Positions 1 through 8,372 of a stretch of DNA of 64,000 nt are shown here, in pieces. The translations under genes were made by a program, and so were the position numbers. The notes below the pieces were generated by a model. The model ran no database searches. It was not told the origin of the DNA and saw only the letters and a program-made list of their open reading frames with translations. Each line of letters opens with the position of its first letter. Within the stretch, counting starts at the first letter, position 1. The DNA comes from Bacteroidaceae bacterium (GTDB lineage Bacteria; Bacteroidota; Bacteroidia; Bacteroidales; Bacteroidaceae): positions 1-64,000 of the forward strand of contig JAFTNZ010000030.1 of assembly GCA_017451645.1 (NCBI GenBank), written 5' to 3'.

Positions 1-262
1 GGTTATATGACACGACCTTCGGGAAAAGTCCGCGCAGATGTTTACATACCTTTTCAAGATAGAAGTGTTTAAGACACCGATAACCCGAATCATGAAACAA
101 TATCATGATAAGCATGATTTCTGCCTTTGACATGGTGGAATTACGATGGTAAGGGCGCTTGTTTCCACTTTTCAGCGTATATTTTTCCGTCATCTTATCA
201 AAAAACTTGCAGAAATCATCTGCCATACAAAATAATTCTGTAACTTTGTTCGCGGTGAGCAT
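1..262 (-). CDS. IS982-family transposase, N-terminal part (cut by window edge)
   Basis: About 87 N-terminal residues are visible, from an ATG at 260-262; the rest lies outside the window. The translation (MLTANKVTELFCMADDFCKFF..., then ...STMSKAEIMLIMILFHDSGYRCLKHFYLE...) matches, from memory, the helix-rich N-terminus of IS982-type DDE transposases common in Bacteroides. The DDE catalytic core is not in view, so intactness cannot be judged. The element's left end should lie between here and the methylase gene; the stretch at 345-370 is a plausible place for the terminal inverted repeat, but the partner end is not available to prove it. Confidence 0.7.
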   Translation of the reverse strand, partial: MLTANKVTELFCMADDFCKFFDKMTEKYTLKSGNKRPYHRNSTMSKAEIMLIMILFHDSGYRCLKHFYLEKVCKHLRGLFPKVVSYN

Positions 263-408
263 AGCGATTATTATTTGTAATTCTTTGTAATTGAGCACTA
301 TAAAGATACAATAATTTTCGCTAATCACCAAATTTACAGACAATTAAAATTCATCGAACTCACGTTAATTACTTAATTTGTACTCCTTACTTTGACAGTT
401 GTGAGTAA
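263..408. other. Intergenic stretch between IS transposase and methylase gene
   Basis: This AT-rich gap should contain the upstream end of the IS982-type element and the downstream end of the restriction-modification operon. I see no gene and no convincing terminator hairpin here. Confidence 0.4.
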
Positions 409-1272
409 TTACAACCAATCAAAATTGTCAGATATAATCAATTCTTTCTTGACAATGAGATGCGTTGTTTGCATTGGAATTGTACAGTACTGCAATCTGT
501 GTTGTTTTGCCATTTTGCGGACGTCTTCTACATTGTCATATGTGAGCATATAATGCCCTTTGATATTAGAAACAAGATCAAATAACTTATGATGGTCAAT
601 ATCAAAGTGAGTATATAGTCTTTTTCCTGCAATGGTATATGGGGGGTCTATGAAAAATGCAGTGTCACTATCATCCATATGTTGCTGAATAACATCAAAT
701 GCATCACCTTCAATAAAACTCATTCTTGAAGAATATTGATGGATTGCTTCTATTCTTTTAGCTATAGTTGAAGAATACCACCTAGAAAACATGCCTTTCC
801 CGTTCTCACCTTTTTTCATAAGTCCTGAACCTTTTGCAAGTATTCCTCCGTGACAAGTCCTGTTTCGGAGAATTGTTGCAAGGGCTAACTCTTTGCAATC
901 TTTTTCAGGTTTATCTATAATAGAGATGAGATTGTCTCTAGTCGGCTCGAAAGAATATATTTGCTTAACAAGCCAATTGCAGTCATCATTGAGCATGGTT
1001 TTCCATACGGCAGCAATATCTTTATCAATTTCGGAGAATAAAATATGAGGAAAGTAAAGTTCAAATGCGGCCGTTAGACCTATAATTCCTCCTCCGCAAA
1101 AGGGCTCTATAAGTAATTTGTCCCCTATACATGATTTGAACCATTTCCTCGCTTGTGGAACGAGCCATGTTTTTCCGCCAGGATATCTAAATGGACTTCT
1201 TTGAGGGACTGAAGAAACGTTTATAACTTTTGAGGTTTCTACTATTGTATTTCCAAATAAATCTGTTTGCAT
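409..1272 (-). CDS. Dam-class (D12) adenine-N6 DNA methyltransferase
   Basis: Predicted modification enzyme of the adjacent restriction system, transferring methyl from S-adenosylmethionine to adenine N6. Residues 28-34 are FRYPGGK and residues 56-61 EPFCGG, the N-terminal signature and SAM-binding motif of the D12/Dam class; DPPY at 209-212 is catalytic motif IV. At 287 residues it is a normal length for the class. The ATG follows directly on the TAA stop of the endonuclease gene with no spacer, so the two are surely co-transcribed and probably translationally coupled. Specificity cannot be read from sequence; many family members modify GATC, but this one is paired with a NotI-like nuclease, which is unexpected. 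The solitary-Dam alternative is unlikely given the context. Confidence 0.88.
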   Translation of the reverse strand: MQTDLFGNTIVETSKVINVSSVPQRSPFRYPGGKTWLVPQARKWFKSCIGDKLLIEPFCGGGIIGLTAAFELYFPHILFSEIDKDIAAVWKTMLNDDCNWLVKQIYSFEPTRDNLISIIDKPEKDCKELALATILRNRTCHGGILAKGSGLMKKGENGKGMFSRWYSSTIAKRIEAIHQYSSRMSFIEGDAFDVIQQHMDDSDTAFFIDPPYTIAGKRLYTHFDIDHHKLFDLVSNIKGHYMLTYDNVEDVRKMAKQHRLQYCTIPMQTTHLIVKKELIISDNFDWL

Positions 1273-2133
1273 TTAATTAAGATTAAAGGATTTTGGATTC
1301 TCAGGTGTGATTTGTCTCTTTACTGTCAATTTATCTTGCAATAATGCTATGAAACTCTCTATTTCCCCAGGTCTCACCATCGTTATTACATCTAAAGCTG
1401 CTTTGAATTTTGTGTAAACAGTTCTAGATAAAGTTAATTCTAATGTACCTAAATTATTGTTAGGTATAAGCCGATAAAGAAACCATGCGACTTCCGCATT
1501 TTTCTCATCTACTTCAGGTAGTTCTGGGAGAGTTTCATAAAACTCTTCTTGAATTACAATACATTGTTTTTTGTTCCAAGCTTTAAATATACCACCTTTT
1601 GATAACATTTGTGGAATTAATCTCTTTCTGGATGATGACAGATAATCAGGGTGTGGATAATTAGGACCATCCCAAACAAATTTGTCTGTAGGATTTTGCA
1701 TATATTTCTTAAAGGCATTTCTAAGATTACCGCTAATATAAACACCCTGCACTTCAATGGATGCAAAATCTATCACCTGTCCATCGTCATCTAATTGGAT
1801 AATAACATAGTCTATATTTCCTGCTGCTTTTCCGTCGGCATCTGTTAATTTTATTTCTGAAATGGAAGTCCATTTGGATTTTGGTGGAAATGCAAATTCT
1901 GCTGCTTTTTCTATGATTAACCAATCTTCTCTAAATCTTACGGGACAAGTAATAATAGCATTTTCTTCAAAATTTACACTGCAAACCCCTAAAGGGTCAT
2001 CTGCTTTGTCTTTAGTACAATTTGGAACTATATTTGCAAAAGGACAAAGTTTATTAAGCCTGAAATGTTGAGCTTTGTTTCCTTGATTATTAATTGGAAA
2101 CCCAAAAACTTCTGAAAGTGGATTTTTGGCCAT
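1273..2133 (-). CDS. NotI-like type II restriction endonuclease
   Basis: Predicted DNA-cleaving partner of the downstream methylase. Four cysteines (C30, C39, C51, C63) in contexts CPF, NCT, GVCSV and TCP reproduce the order of the iron-binding Cys4 fold that is distinctive of NotI. The region I-D108-Y ... S-I-E127-V-Q129 resembles the PD-(D/E)xK-derived catalytic core of NotI, where glutamine replaces the usual lysine (E-x-Q). At 286 residues it is shorter than NotI (about 383), mainly after the core. I recognised this from memory of the NotI sequence, so homology at the motif level is fairly firm but cleavage specificity is unknown. It sits between a C-type regulator and the methylase, a standard C-R-M order. 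Confidence 0.75.
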   Translation of the reverse strand: MAKNPLSEVFGFPINNQGNKAQHFRLNKLCPFANIVPNCTKDKADDPLGVCSVNFEENAIITCPVRFREDWLIIEKAAEFAFPPKSKWTSISEIKLTDADGKAAGNIDYVIIQLDDDGQVIDFASIEVQGVYISGNLRNAFKKYMQNPTDKFVWDGPNYPHPDYLSSSRKRLIPQMLSKGGIFKAWNKKQCIVIQEEFYETLPELPEVDEKNAEVAWFLYRLIPNNNLGTLELTLSRTVYTKFKAALDVITMVRPGEIESFIALLQDKLTVKRQITPENPKSFNLN

Positions 2134-2156
2134 ATTTTTAGCGATTTATAATTATT

Positions 2157-2365
2157 CTATTCTTCTAATATATTGCTGTTAATGAGAGTCTTTACATCTA
2201 CCTTTAGAGAATTCGCAACCTTATTTAGTGTCAGCAAATCTGGTTGTGTTGTATTGCTATACCACTGCTAACAGTACATGTTGATTTTCCTAATTGGTCT
2301 GCCAACCATTTGCTGCTCTTCTCTTTTTCAACGGACACTACTTTTAAGCGATTTATCTTAGCCAT
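2157..2365 (-). pseudogene. XRE-type HTH controller (C protein), frameshifted
   Basis: The ATG at 2363-2365 opens a reading frame MAKINRLKVVSVEKEK... through WLADQLGKSTCTVS and then runs into a TGA after about 44 codons. Joining to the next frame near 2267-2272 restores a typical small HTH protein: ...WYSNTTQPDLLTLNKV... ending in SNILEE with TAG at 2157-2159. The distance from ATG to this TAG is 209 bases, one short of 70 codons, so a single-base deletion explains it. The break falls in the recognition helix region. Small XRE proteins of this size in front of R-M genes usually control the timing of endonuclease expression. It may be a true mutation, a phase state or a sequencing error. Confidence 0.7.
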
Positions 2366-2856
2366 AGTTCCTGAATATATTTAATTTGGACGTAAAGTTA
2401 TATAATTTTGTCGGAATACGTGAAGAAGAATGAATAAAATTGTTGTTCTTTACGATTTTTATACCAAATGCTACTCATAATTGCCAAATTCAACGATGAC
2501 GAACATCATTATAAATGTCACACATAGAACTAAACTACATATAACACTCTTCTATATGACTGCAATCCACAAATGCCAATATCGAATAATCCTCTGCTTT
2601 TGATAATTCACCGGCAAGAAGGATTGTATCCTACACTTTCTCCACGTTGTAGAGAATATTTCAATAAATGTGATATAGAACTTTTGAAGTAATAGATAAA
2701 TGAAAGAGTGTCGAATTTCAAAAGGAAATTCGACACTCCCTTGGTTATTTATGCTATATCAGCAAAGTAATATATAATCCGTTGGCGAAATAAGTATATA
2801 TTCGTCGGGCAACGGAGTGCAATTACTTTTTGTGCCGACTCTGTCCGGTGTGACTG
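2366..2856. other. Intergenic region with small ORF remnant
   Basis: About 490 bases separate the controller gene from potD. The right part holds the pot operon terminator hairpin. A plus-strand 39-codon ORF at 2573-2692 (MPISNNPLLLIIHRQEGLYP...) could be the tail of a lost gene, but nothing supports its expression. The controller promoter should lie around 2385-2420 on the minus strand; TAACTTTA there is one base from TAnnTTTG. Confidence 0.35.
2706..2738 (-). terminator. Terminator hairpin after potABCD
   Basis: A perfect 14-bp inverted repeat, GAGTGTCGAATTTC with its complement, is separated by a five-base loop and followed on the minus strand by a T-rich run. It lies about 120 bases past the potD stop and most likely ends the pot operon transcript. 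Confidence 0.7.
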
Positions 2857-4182
2857 TTATTTTCTTTTCTTGCCTTTTTTCTTGTTCTTCATTTTGCTGT
2901 TCTTCATCTTTCGTGATACAGCCCATCCGGCAATGGCTATCACAACAACAGCAATGACAACAACAATCCAACTGTCGAGGCTGTCTCCCTTGACACGACT
3001 CCACATCTCCAGCATATTTTTTGTCCGGCTGCCGCAATCACGCATCAATGCGGTGCGTTCGATAACTGTGCGGTCGGGGTATTGTATGCCATCAACTTTC
3101 ACACTATCAGCTTCGGGGCCGAAGAAATAGCTGAGGTCTATGATGTCGGTCAGAGTAGAGTCTATTTTGGCTTCGAGCACTTCGGGAGCGGCAATGACAC
3201 TGACGTAACCGATGGCATCCATGTTGCGGAGGGCATTGTCCGGGCGGCACATGAAGTTGATGAAATAGGCTGCAGCTTTGGTATTGACTGCATATTTGGG
3301 GATGACCCATCCGTCGAACCAGACGTTTGAGCCTTCGCGTGGCACATGGTAAGAAAGAGTGAGTCCGATGGCTTCGGCCTCTTCGATGGCCCATACGGCA
3401 TCTCCACTCCAGCTGACATTCATACAAACTTTGCCCTTGGTCATCATCTCTTTACCGAAATCGACTTCCCATCCGGCGATGTTCTTTTTGGCCTCCTTCA
3501 ATAGATTCTCCACGGTGGCAATGGCTTCGTCGGAAGAGTCGTTCATCAGCTGTTCGCGAGTCACGCTACCGTTGAGGATGTCCTGATAGTGGGCGTACAT
3601 CAGCATGGGACCATAGATGTCGCGGTAGGCATCCTTCATCAGGATTTTGCCCTGAAAGCGGTTGTCCCAAAGGATTCCCCATGAGTCAACTTCCTCTTTG
3701 GTGACAAAAGTGGGGTTGTAGAGGATACCCGTTGTACCCCACATGTATCCTACGGCATAGTCGTTGGCTGCTTTGCCCGGTTTGTCCAGTTTGGCAAACT
3801 GCTCTATGACGTAAGGAGATACATTCTTGGTATAGTCCGGGGTGTTTCCAAAGTCGCGGCTGATGGGCAGCAACATGTCGTTTTCCAGCATGCGGTCGAT
3901 GATGTATTCTGATGGACAGACCACATCAAAGTCTTCATGACCCTTTTCGAGTTTGGCCAGCATCACCTCGTTGATGTCGAAGAGTTGGTAGATGATTTCC
4001 ACCTCTTCGCCAGTCTGTTCTTTGTACCAAACTTTAAACTCTTCGAGCAAATCCTCGTCGATGTAATCTGCCCAGTTGTACACTTTCAAAGTGTGAGCAC
4101 GGTCAGCGGCATACGAATGGTTTGTCGGGAGAAACCCGAACAGCACTGCGATGAACAGGCTGAGATTCAGGAACTTTTTCAT
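2857..4182 (-). CDS. potD: Polyamine ABC transporter substrate-binding protein with C-terminal membrane anchor
   Basis: Binds spermidine/putrescine outside the inner membrane for the PotABC importer. Residues 1-25 are a Sec signal peptide (MKKFLNLSLFIAVLFGFL...SYA). The mature part starts LKVYNWADYIDEDLLEEF, the standard PotD opening, and continues with FDVVCPSEYIIDRM and GWVIPKYA segments of the family. At 441 residues it is some 90 longer than E. coli PotD. The extra tail has a hydrophobic helix at about 404-423 followed by a strongly basic end (KMKNSKMKNKKKGKKRK), so the protein appears tethered to the inner membrane at its C-terminus instead of free or lipid-anchored. It is the last gene of the potABCD operon, 73 bases behind potC. 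Confidence 0.93.
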   Translation of the reverse strand: MKKFLNLSLFIAVLFGFLPTNHSYAADRAHTLKVYNWADYIDEDLLEEFKVWYKEQTGEEVEIIYQLFDINEVMLAKLEKGHEDFDVVCPSEYIIDRMLENDMLLPISRDFGNTPDYTKNVSPYVIEQFAKLDKPGKAANDYAVGYMWGTTGILYNPTFVTKEEVDSWGILWDNRFQGKILMKDAYRDIYGPMLMYAHYQDILNGSVTREQLMNDSSDEAIATVENLLKEAKKNIAGWEVDFGKEMMTKGKVCMNVSWSGDAVWAIEEAEAIGLTLSYHVPREGSNVWFDGWVIPKYAVNTKAAAYFINFMCRPDNALRNMDAIGYVSVIAAPEVLEAKIDSTLTDIIDLSYFFGPEADSVKVDGIQYPDRTVIERTALMRDCGSRTKNMLEMWSRVKGDSLDSWIVVVIAVVVIAIAGWAVSRKMKNSKMKNKKKGKKRK

Positions 4183-4255
4183 TGTTTTCTACGCGTTGTT
4201 TTTGTTGATTTGTTTGTTGATAAATGTTTGTAAATTAAGTTGCTATACCGATTGG

Positions 4256-5059
4256 TCAAACCTTTTTCTGTTGTGCTTGCCGTTCGCTCCGCTTGTTGAT
4301 GATAATAAGCAGCACCAACACCGACACGAAGATGATGGTGGACAGTGGACGAAGCTCCGGTGTGAGTCCTCCCTTGCGGGCATCGGAATAGATGTAGGTG
4401 GAGAGTGTCTCCAATCCGATGTTGCCTTTGGTGAAAAGGCTGACGGCAAAATCGTCGATAGAGAGGGTGAACGAGAGTATGAATCCGCTGATGATGCCCG
4501 GCTTGATTTCGGGGATGATGACCTTGCGCAATGCTTGGAAGGGGGTGGCTCCCAAATCAAGTGCGGCTTCGTAAATGTTGGGATTCATTCCTTTGAGGCG
4601 TGGCATCACACTGAGTACCACATAGGGGGTACAAAAGGTAATGTGTGCCAGAATGACCGTGGTATATCCCTGTGAGATACCCAACCAGACGAAGAGCAGG
4701 AAGAGGGATATGCCGGTGATGATGTCGGGGTTGATGAGTGGCAGGTTGTTGAGGAAGTTCACAGCCTGTCGAGGCTTTGCCTTCAGGTTGTAGATACCTA
4801 TGGCGGCGATGCTTCCTAATGCGGTAGAGGCCGTTGAGGCCACCAATGCAATGATGATGGTATTTTCGATGGCACTCAGCAGCGAGTGGCTCATGCCTCC
4901 GTCGAAGAGTGAGGTGTAGAGCTTGAGGGAAAAACCCGTCCAGTTGCCCAACACCTTCGTCTCAGTAAACGAGAAGATGGCGATGATGAGTATCGGGGTG
5001 TAAAGGATGGCCAATAACAGCCAGAGGTATCCTTTTGCCAAAAGTTTCTTTCCGTTCAT
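4256..5059 (-). CDS. potC: Polyamine ABC transporter permease PotC
   Basis: Inner-membrane permease subunit pairing with PotB to form the translocation path for spermidine/putrescine. The 267 residues contain about six hydrophobic helices, and the EAA loop that contacts the ATPase is visible as YEAALDLGATPFQALRKVIIPE. The end of the protein (INKRSERQAQQKKV) is cytoplasmic and basic. It follows potB after 15 bases and precedes potD, so the four genes form one minus-strand operon. Confidence 0.93.
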   Translation of the reverse strand: MNGKKLLAKGYLWLLLAILYTPILIIAIFSFTETKVLGNWTGFSLKLYTSLFDGGMSHSLLSAIENTIIIALVASTASTALGSIAAIGIYNLKAKPRQAVNFLNNLPLINPDIITGISLFLLFVWLGISQGYTTVILAHITFCTPYVVLSVMPRLKGMNPNIYEAALDLGATPFQALRKVIIPEIKPGIISGFILSFTLSIDDFAVSLFTKGNIGLETLSTYIYSDARKGGLTPELRPLSTIIFVSVLVLLIIINKRSERQAQQKKV

Positions 5060-5074
5060 TTCTCTTTCCTGTTT

Positions 5075-5878
5075 TTAGATGAGTCCTCCCTGATTGAGCT
5101 GGCTGTCCTTGCTGCTGTTGTCGAAGAGGCAGGTGATACCTATGATTAATAGCATGATGAGCGAGAGAGCTGCTCCATAGTTCATCGTGTCGCTCAGCAT
5201 GATGTTTTCCTGGATGATGGAACCGAAGAGGCGGATATCGTTCATTGTGAGCAATTCGGAAATGGCAAATGTGGAGATGGTGGGCAGGAACACCATCATG
5301 ATGCCGCTGAGCACACCGGGCAATGAGAGGGGGAATATCACCTTGACGAACACTTGCAAGTGGTTTGCTCCGAGGTCCTGAGCCGCTTCGATGAGGTTTT
5401 TGTCTATCTTTGTCATGGTGTTGTAGATGGGATAGATCATAAAGGGCAGGAAGTCGTAGGTGAGACCAAAGAGCAGAGCCCCTTGTCCGAGCGGAATGCC
5501 GGTAATATCGAAAAGTGACACCGTGGCTAATGTGCGTATCAGGATGTTGACCCACATGGGCAGGATGAAGAGCAAGACCAACGTTTTGGAGGTATTGAAC
5601 TCTTTGTCGCTCAGGATATATGCTGCCGGATAGCCGAGCAGAATGCAGAGGCAGGTGGTGACGATGGCCATTCCTACGGAGTAGATGAACGTGTTGAGGG
5701 CTTCAGGCTGTTCGATGAACTTGGTGAAGTTGCTGACCGTGAACCTACCTTCGTAATCCATGAAAGCATAAAGGCCGATGAGAATCAGCGGGAGCACCAC
5801 AAATAGCAAAAGGAACAGGATGTAAGGGCTTGCCCATGTGCTGCGTCTGGTGAAAAAGCGTAATATCTTCTGTCTCAC
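5075..5878 (-). CDS. potB: Polyamine ABC transporter permease PotB
   Basis: First of the two membrane subunits of the polyamine importer. It is 267 residues with six predicted helices and an EAA-loop IEAAQDLGANHLQVFVKVIFPLS that docks on PotA. The N-terminus carries a short basic stretch (RFFTRRS) before helix 1. It lies 28 bases behind potA and 15 before potC. Confidence 0.93.
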   Translation of the reverse strand: MRQKILRFFTRRSTWASPYILFLLLFVVLPLILIGLYAFMDYEGRFTVSNFTKFIEQPEALNTFIYSVGMAIVTTCLCILLGYPAAYILSDKEFNTSKTLVLLFILPMWVNILIRTLATVSLFDITGIPLGQGALLFGLTYDFLPFMIYPIYNTMTKIDKNLIEAAQDLGANHLQVFVKVIFPLSLPGVLSGIMMVFLPTISTFAISELLTMNDIRLFGSIIQENIMLSDTMNYGAALSLIMLLIIGITCLFDNSSKDSQLNQGGLI

Positions 5879-5906
5879 TTCTCTGATAATTGTGAACTGT
5901 CGGTTG

Positions 5907-7301
5907 TCAATCGTGAATTATTCTCATGTCTTCGGGTTTGATGTTGATACCCACCATATCGCCATCGTCCCATACGTCGTTGGTATCGACATAGAGATGG
6001 TCGTGCTCATCGGTGACGATAGTCAGGTGATAGATGTTGCCCTTATATAATATAAGGTGTACGTTGCCTTCGAGCACTCCATCCTCCTTGTCATCTGTCA
6101 GATCGATTTTGTTGAAATCCACTTCCACCTTCACTTCTGTGCCCTTTTCCAAACCATGTGGCAGACATTCGAAGCTTGCTCCTAACATCTCGATGTGTGT
6201 ATCGTCTTCCACTACAGCCCCGAAGGTGTTGCATGTGCGCTCCTTCTCCATTACATGAATGTCTGACGGCTTGATAATCAGGCTCACCTCCTGTTCGGGC
6301 TCAAAGGCATGATAGTCCTGTATCATCAGTTCGTATCCGTTGGGAGTCACTACGGTCATCTCGTAGTGTACGCCTTTGAAGATGCATGAGGTCACTTTGC
6401 CGGTGAGCATGGCATTTTCCGTCGGTGTCATGATGTAGATGTCTTCCGGACGGATGACCACATCTACTGGGACGTTGCATCCGAAACCTTCATCCACGCA
6501 CTTGAAATCTGTGTCCATAAAACGCACCAACCTGTCCTCCAACATGGTGCCGTTGAGGATGTTGCTCTCTCCGATAAAGTCGGCCACGAAGCAATTCTTC
6601 GGTTCGTTGTAAATGTCGGTAGGGGTGCCTATCTGTTGGATGACACCTTCGCTCATCACCACAATGGTGTCGCTCAGTGTCAGAGCTTCTTCCTGATCGT
6701 GCGTCACATAGATGAAAGTGATGCCTAATGTCTTGTGCATCTCTTTCAACTCCATCTGCATGTCTTTGCGCATTTTCAGGTCGAGTGCGGCCAGAGGTTC
6801 GTCGAGCAGAAGCACTTGTGGCTGGTTGACGATGGCACGGGCGATGGCCACACGTTGTTGTTGTCCGCCCGAAAGAGAGTTGACATCGCGGTGCTCATAG
6901 TCAGTCATGCCCACCATCTTCAGTGCACGGTGAACTTTTTCTTCGATTATGTCGCTTTTGAAATTTTTCAGTTTCAGGCCGAAAGCTATGTTGTCGAACA
7001 CATTCAGGTGAGGAAACAGGGCATATCGTTGGAATACTGTGTTCATGGGACGCTTGTGTGGCGGCGTCTGCGTAATGTCTTCGCCGGCAATCAATATTTC
7101 TCCTTCAGTGGCTGTCTCAAAACCTGCCAATATTCGCAACAAGGTTGTCTTGCCACAACCCGACGGACCTAAGATGGTGACAAACTCTCCTTTCTTTACA
7201 GACAAATTCACATCATCAAGCACCTGCTTGTCTTTGAACCATTTAGATACGTGCTTAATGTCGATGATGTTACCAACGGGTTCTAATCTCTGATCTGCCA
7301 A
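5907..7301 (-). CDS. potA: Polyamine ABC transporter ATPase PotA with doubled C-terminal domain
   Basis: Energises polyamine import. Walker [10 protein letters not shown], signature [14 protein letters not shown], Walker [13 protein letters not shown] and switch histidine VTHDQEEA are all present. The C-terminal half contains two similar TOBE-like units, one ending IKPSDIHVM and the other IKPEDMRII, each with an F/Y-KG-x-x-Y core; this accounts for 464 residues against about 370 in usual PotA. I chose a TTG start at 7299-7301 (LADQRLEP...). The ATG 21 codons upstream at 7362-7364 lies inside the predicted promoter, so it is unlikely to be transcribed. First gene of potABCD, divergent from the barrel gene at 7438. 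Confidence 0.9.
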   Translation of the reverse strand: MADQRLEPVGNIIDIKHVSKWFKDKQVLDDVNLSVKKGEFVTILGPSGCGKTTLLRILAGFETATEGEILIAGEDITQTPPHKRPMNTVFQRYALFPHLNVFDNIAFGLKLKNFKSDIIEEKVHRALKMVGMTDYEHRDVNSLSGGQQQRVAIARAIVNQPQVLLLDEPLAALDLKMRKDMQMELKEMHKTLGITFIYVTHDQEEALTLSDTIVVMSEGVIQQIGTPTDIYNEPKNCFVADFIGESNILNGTMLEDRLVRFMDTDFKCVDEGFGCNVPVDVVIRPEDIYIMTPTENAMLTGKVTSCIFKGVHYEMTVVTPNGYELMIQDYHAFEPEQEVSLIIKPSDIHVMEKERTCNTFGAVVEDDTHIEMLGASFECLPHGLEKGTEVKVEVDFNKIDLTDDKEDGVLEGNVHLILYKGNIYHLTIVTDEHDHLYVDTNDVWDDGDMVGINIKPEDMRIIHD

Positions 7302-7361
7302 TTTTGTATAAACCTTAACTAAATATGCAACATAAATAATGTACTTCTCAAAAATTTGCGG

Positions 7362-7369
7362 CAAAGATA
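7362..7369 (-). promoter_or_regulatory. Promoter -7 box for potABCD
   Basis: The minus strand reads TATCTTTG, a perfect match to the Bacteroidetes -7 consensus TAnnTTTG, about 60 bases ahead of the TTG start of potA. No clear -33 TTTG was found. It lies back to back with the plus-strand box at 7391-7398. Confidence 0.65.
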
Positions 7370-7390
7370 GAAATAAAGTTGGACTTTTAT

Positions 7391-7398
7391 TATCTTTG
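7391..7398 (+). promoter_or_regulatory. Promoter -7 box for outer-membrane barrel gene
   Basis: TATCTTTG matches TAnnTTTG exactly and lies 40 bases before the proposed start of the downstream gene. Only 21 bases separate it from the divergent potA box, so the two polymerase sites must overlap. Confidence 0.65.
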
Positions 7399-7437
7399 CA
7401 GCGAATTTTTATAAAAATAAAAAAGAATAGTTTAGAA

Positions 7438-8160
7438 TTGAAGACGAAAAATCTTATGAAGATGGCTTCTGTCCTCGCATGGGGGGCAGTGATGCCGGCG
7501 CAGATGAATGCGCAGGAGAGTGATGGTAATTGGAGTTTGAATGCCGGACTGGATGTGCTCAGTGGATATTGGTGGCGTGGATTGCATTCGGCTGATTTGA
7601 GTGTGGCTCCTAACGTTTCGTTTGATTATGAAAAGGAAGATTGGGCCTTGAGTTTCGGAGTGTGGGGTACCAAATCGTTGTCAGGCGACGACTATAAGGA
7701 GATTGACCTTTTTGCAGAAGCATCGTGGCGCAATTTTACCCTTTCGTTGTCCGACTATTATGATTGTAGCGATTTCTTTCCCTACAATTTGGGTCATAGC
7801 CTTGATGTGGGCTTGAGCTATACCATTAGCGAGAAGTTCCCGCTCACCCTTTCGTGGTATTCTATCGTGTTGGGCACTACGTACGAAGATGTCACAGACG
7901 TGCCTTCGTATCTTGAACTTTCTTATCCCTTCTCCATTTCGGTGGTAGATTTCAACGCAACGGTTGGTTTTGTGCCTATGGAGTCTTACTATTATGCCAC
8001 GGAGAAGGCTGAGTTCAACCAATTGGGGCTCAGCGCCGGGCATGAGTTCGAACTTGGTTCGTTCACTGTGCCCGTAGCCGTACAATATAACTATAACCCC
8101 GCACTTGACGACCATTTCTGTGGCGTCAGTGTAGGATGTTACTTCAGTACAGGCTTGTGA
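7438..8160 (+). CDS. Predicted outer-membrane beta-barrel, TorF/Gcw_chp-like
   Basis: Probably a small outer-membrane barrel of unknown substrate. Starting at TTG 7438-7440 gives a good signal peptide ([20 protein letters not shown], cleavage after MNAQ); ATG 7456 would shorten it. The mature part alternates polar and aromatic residues in short strands ([39 protein letters not shown]) and ends in a barrel-like strand ([10 protein letters not shown]). The GYWWRG opening resembles the SDYVFRG motif of the TIGR02001/TorF-like porin family. Translation begins soon after the promoter at 7391, and a terminator follows, so it appears monocistronic. Confidence 0.65.
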   Translation: MKTKNLMKMASVLAWGAVMPAQMNAQESDGNWSLNAGLDVLSGYWWRGLHSADLSVAPNVSFDYEKEDWALSFGVWGTKSLSGDDYKEIDLFAEASWRNFTLSLSDYYDCSDFFPYNLGHSLDVGLSYTISEKFPLTLSWYSIVLGTTYEDVTDVPSYLELSYPFSISVVDFNATVGFVPMESYYYATEKAEFNQLGLSAGHEFELGSFTVPVAVQYNYNPALDDHFCGVSVGCYFSTGL

Positions 8161-8196
8161 TTCGGAGCAAATGATTGTAATGTGACGTGTGGGCGA

Positions 8197-8234
8197 TGGG
8201 CAATAAAAACTTGTTCATTGCCCACATTTTTTTT
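8197..8234 (+). terminator. Rho-independent terminator after barrel gene
   Basis: TGGGCAAT and ATTGCCCA form an 8-bp stem around a 12-base loop, followed by a run of eight T residues at 8227-8234. Confidence 0.8.
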
Positions 8235-8274
8235 CCTCGTCTGAGAGATTCTTTTTCCTCGCCTGAGAGAAATT
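8230..8274. repeat. Short direct repeat, two copies
   Basis: TTTTTCCTCG-(t/c)-CTGAGAGA occurs twice in tandem with a period of 22 bases, immediately after the terminator T-run and before the map promoter. Function unknown. Confidence 0.5.
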
Positions 8275-8320
8275 TGGAGAAACTATTGTCCCGTTTATTG
8301 TCTGTCATGAAATAAATGGT

Positions 8321-8328
8321 TAATTTTG
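8321..8328 (+). promoter_or_regulatory. Promoter for map
   Basis: TAATTTTG matches the -7 consensus; ATTG at 8297-8300 sits 20 bases upstream as a -33 element. This places transcription start near 8335 and supports the map ATG at 8373 over upstream in-frame ATGs. Confidence 0.65.
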
Positions 8329-8372
8329 CACCCCGAAATCCATCCCCTATATATAATAAGGTAAAAAGAAAT

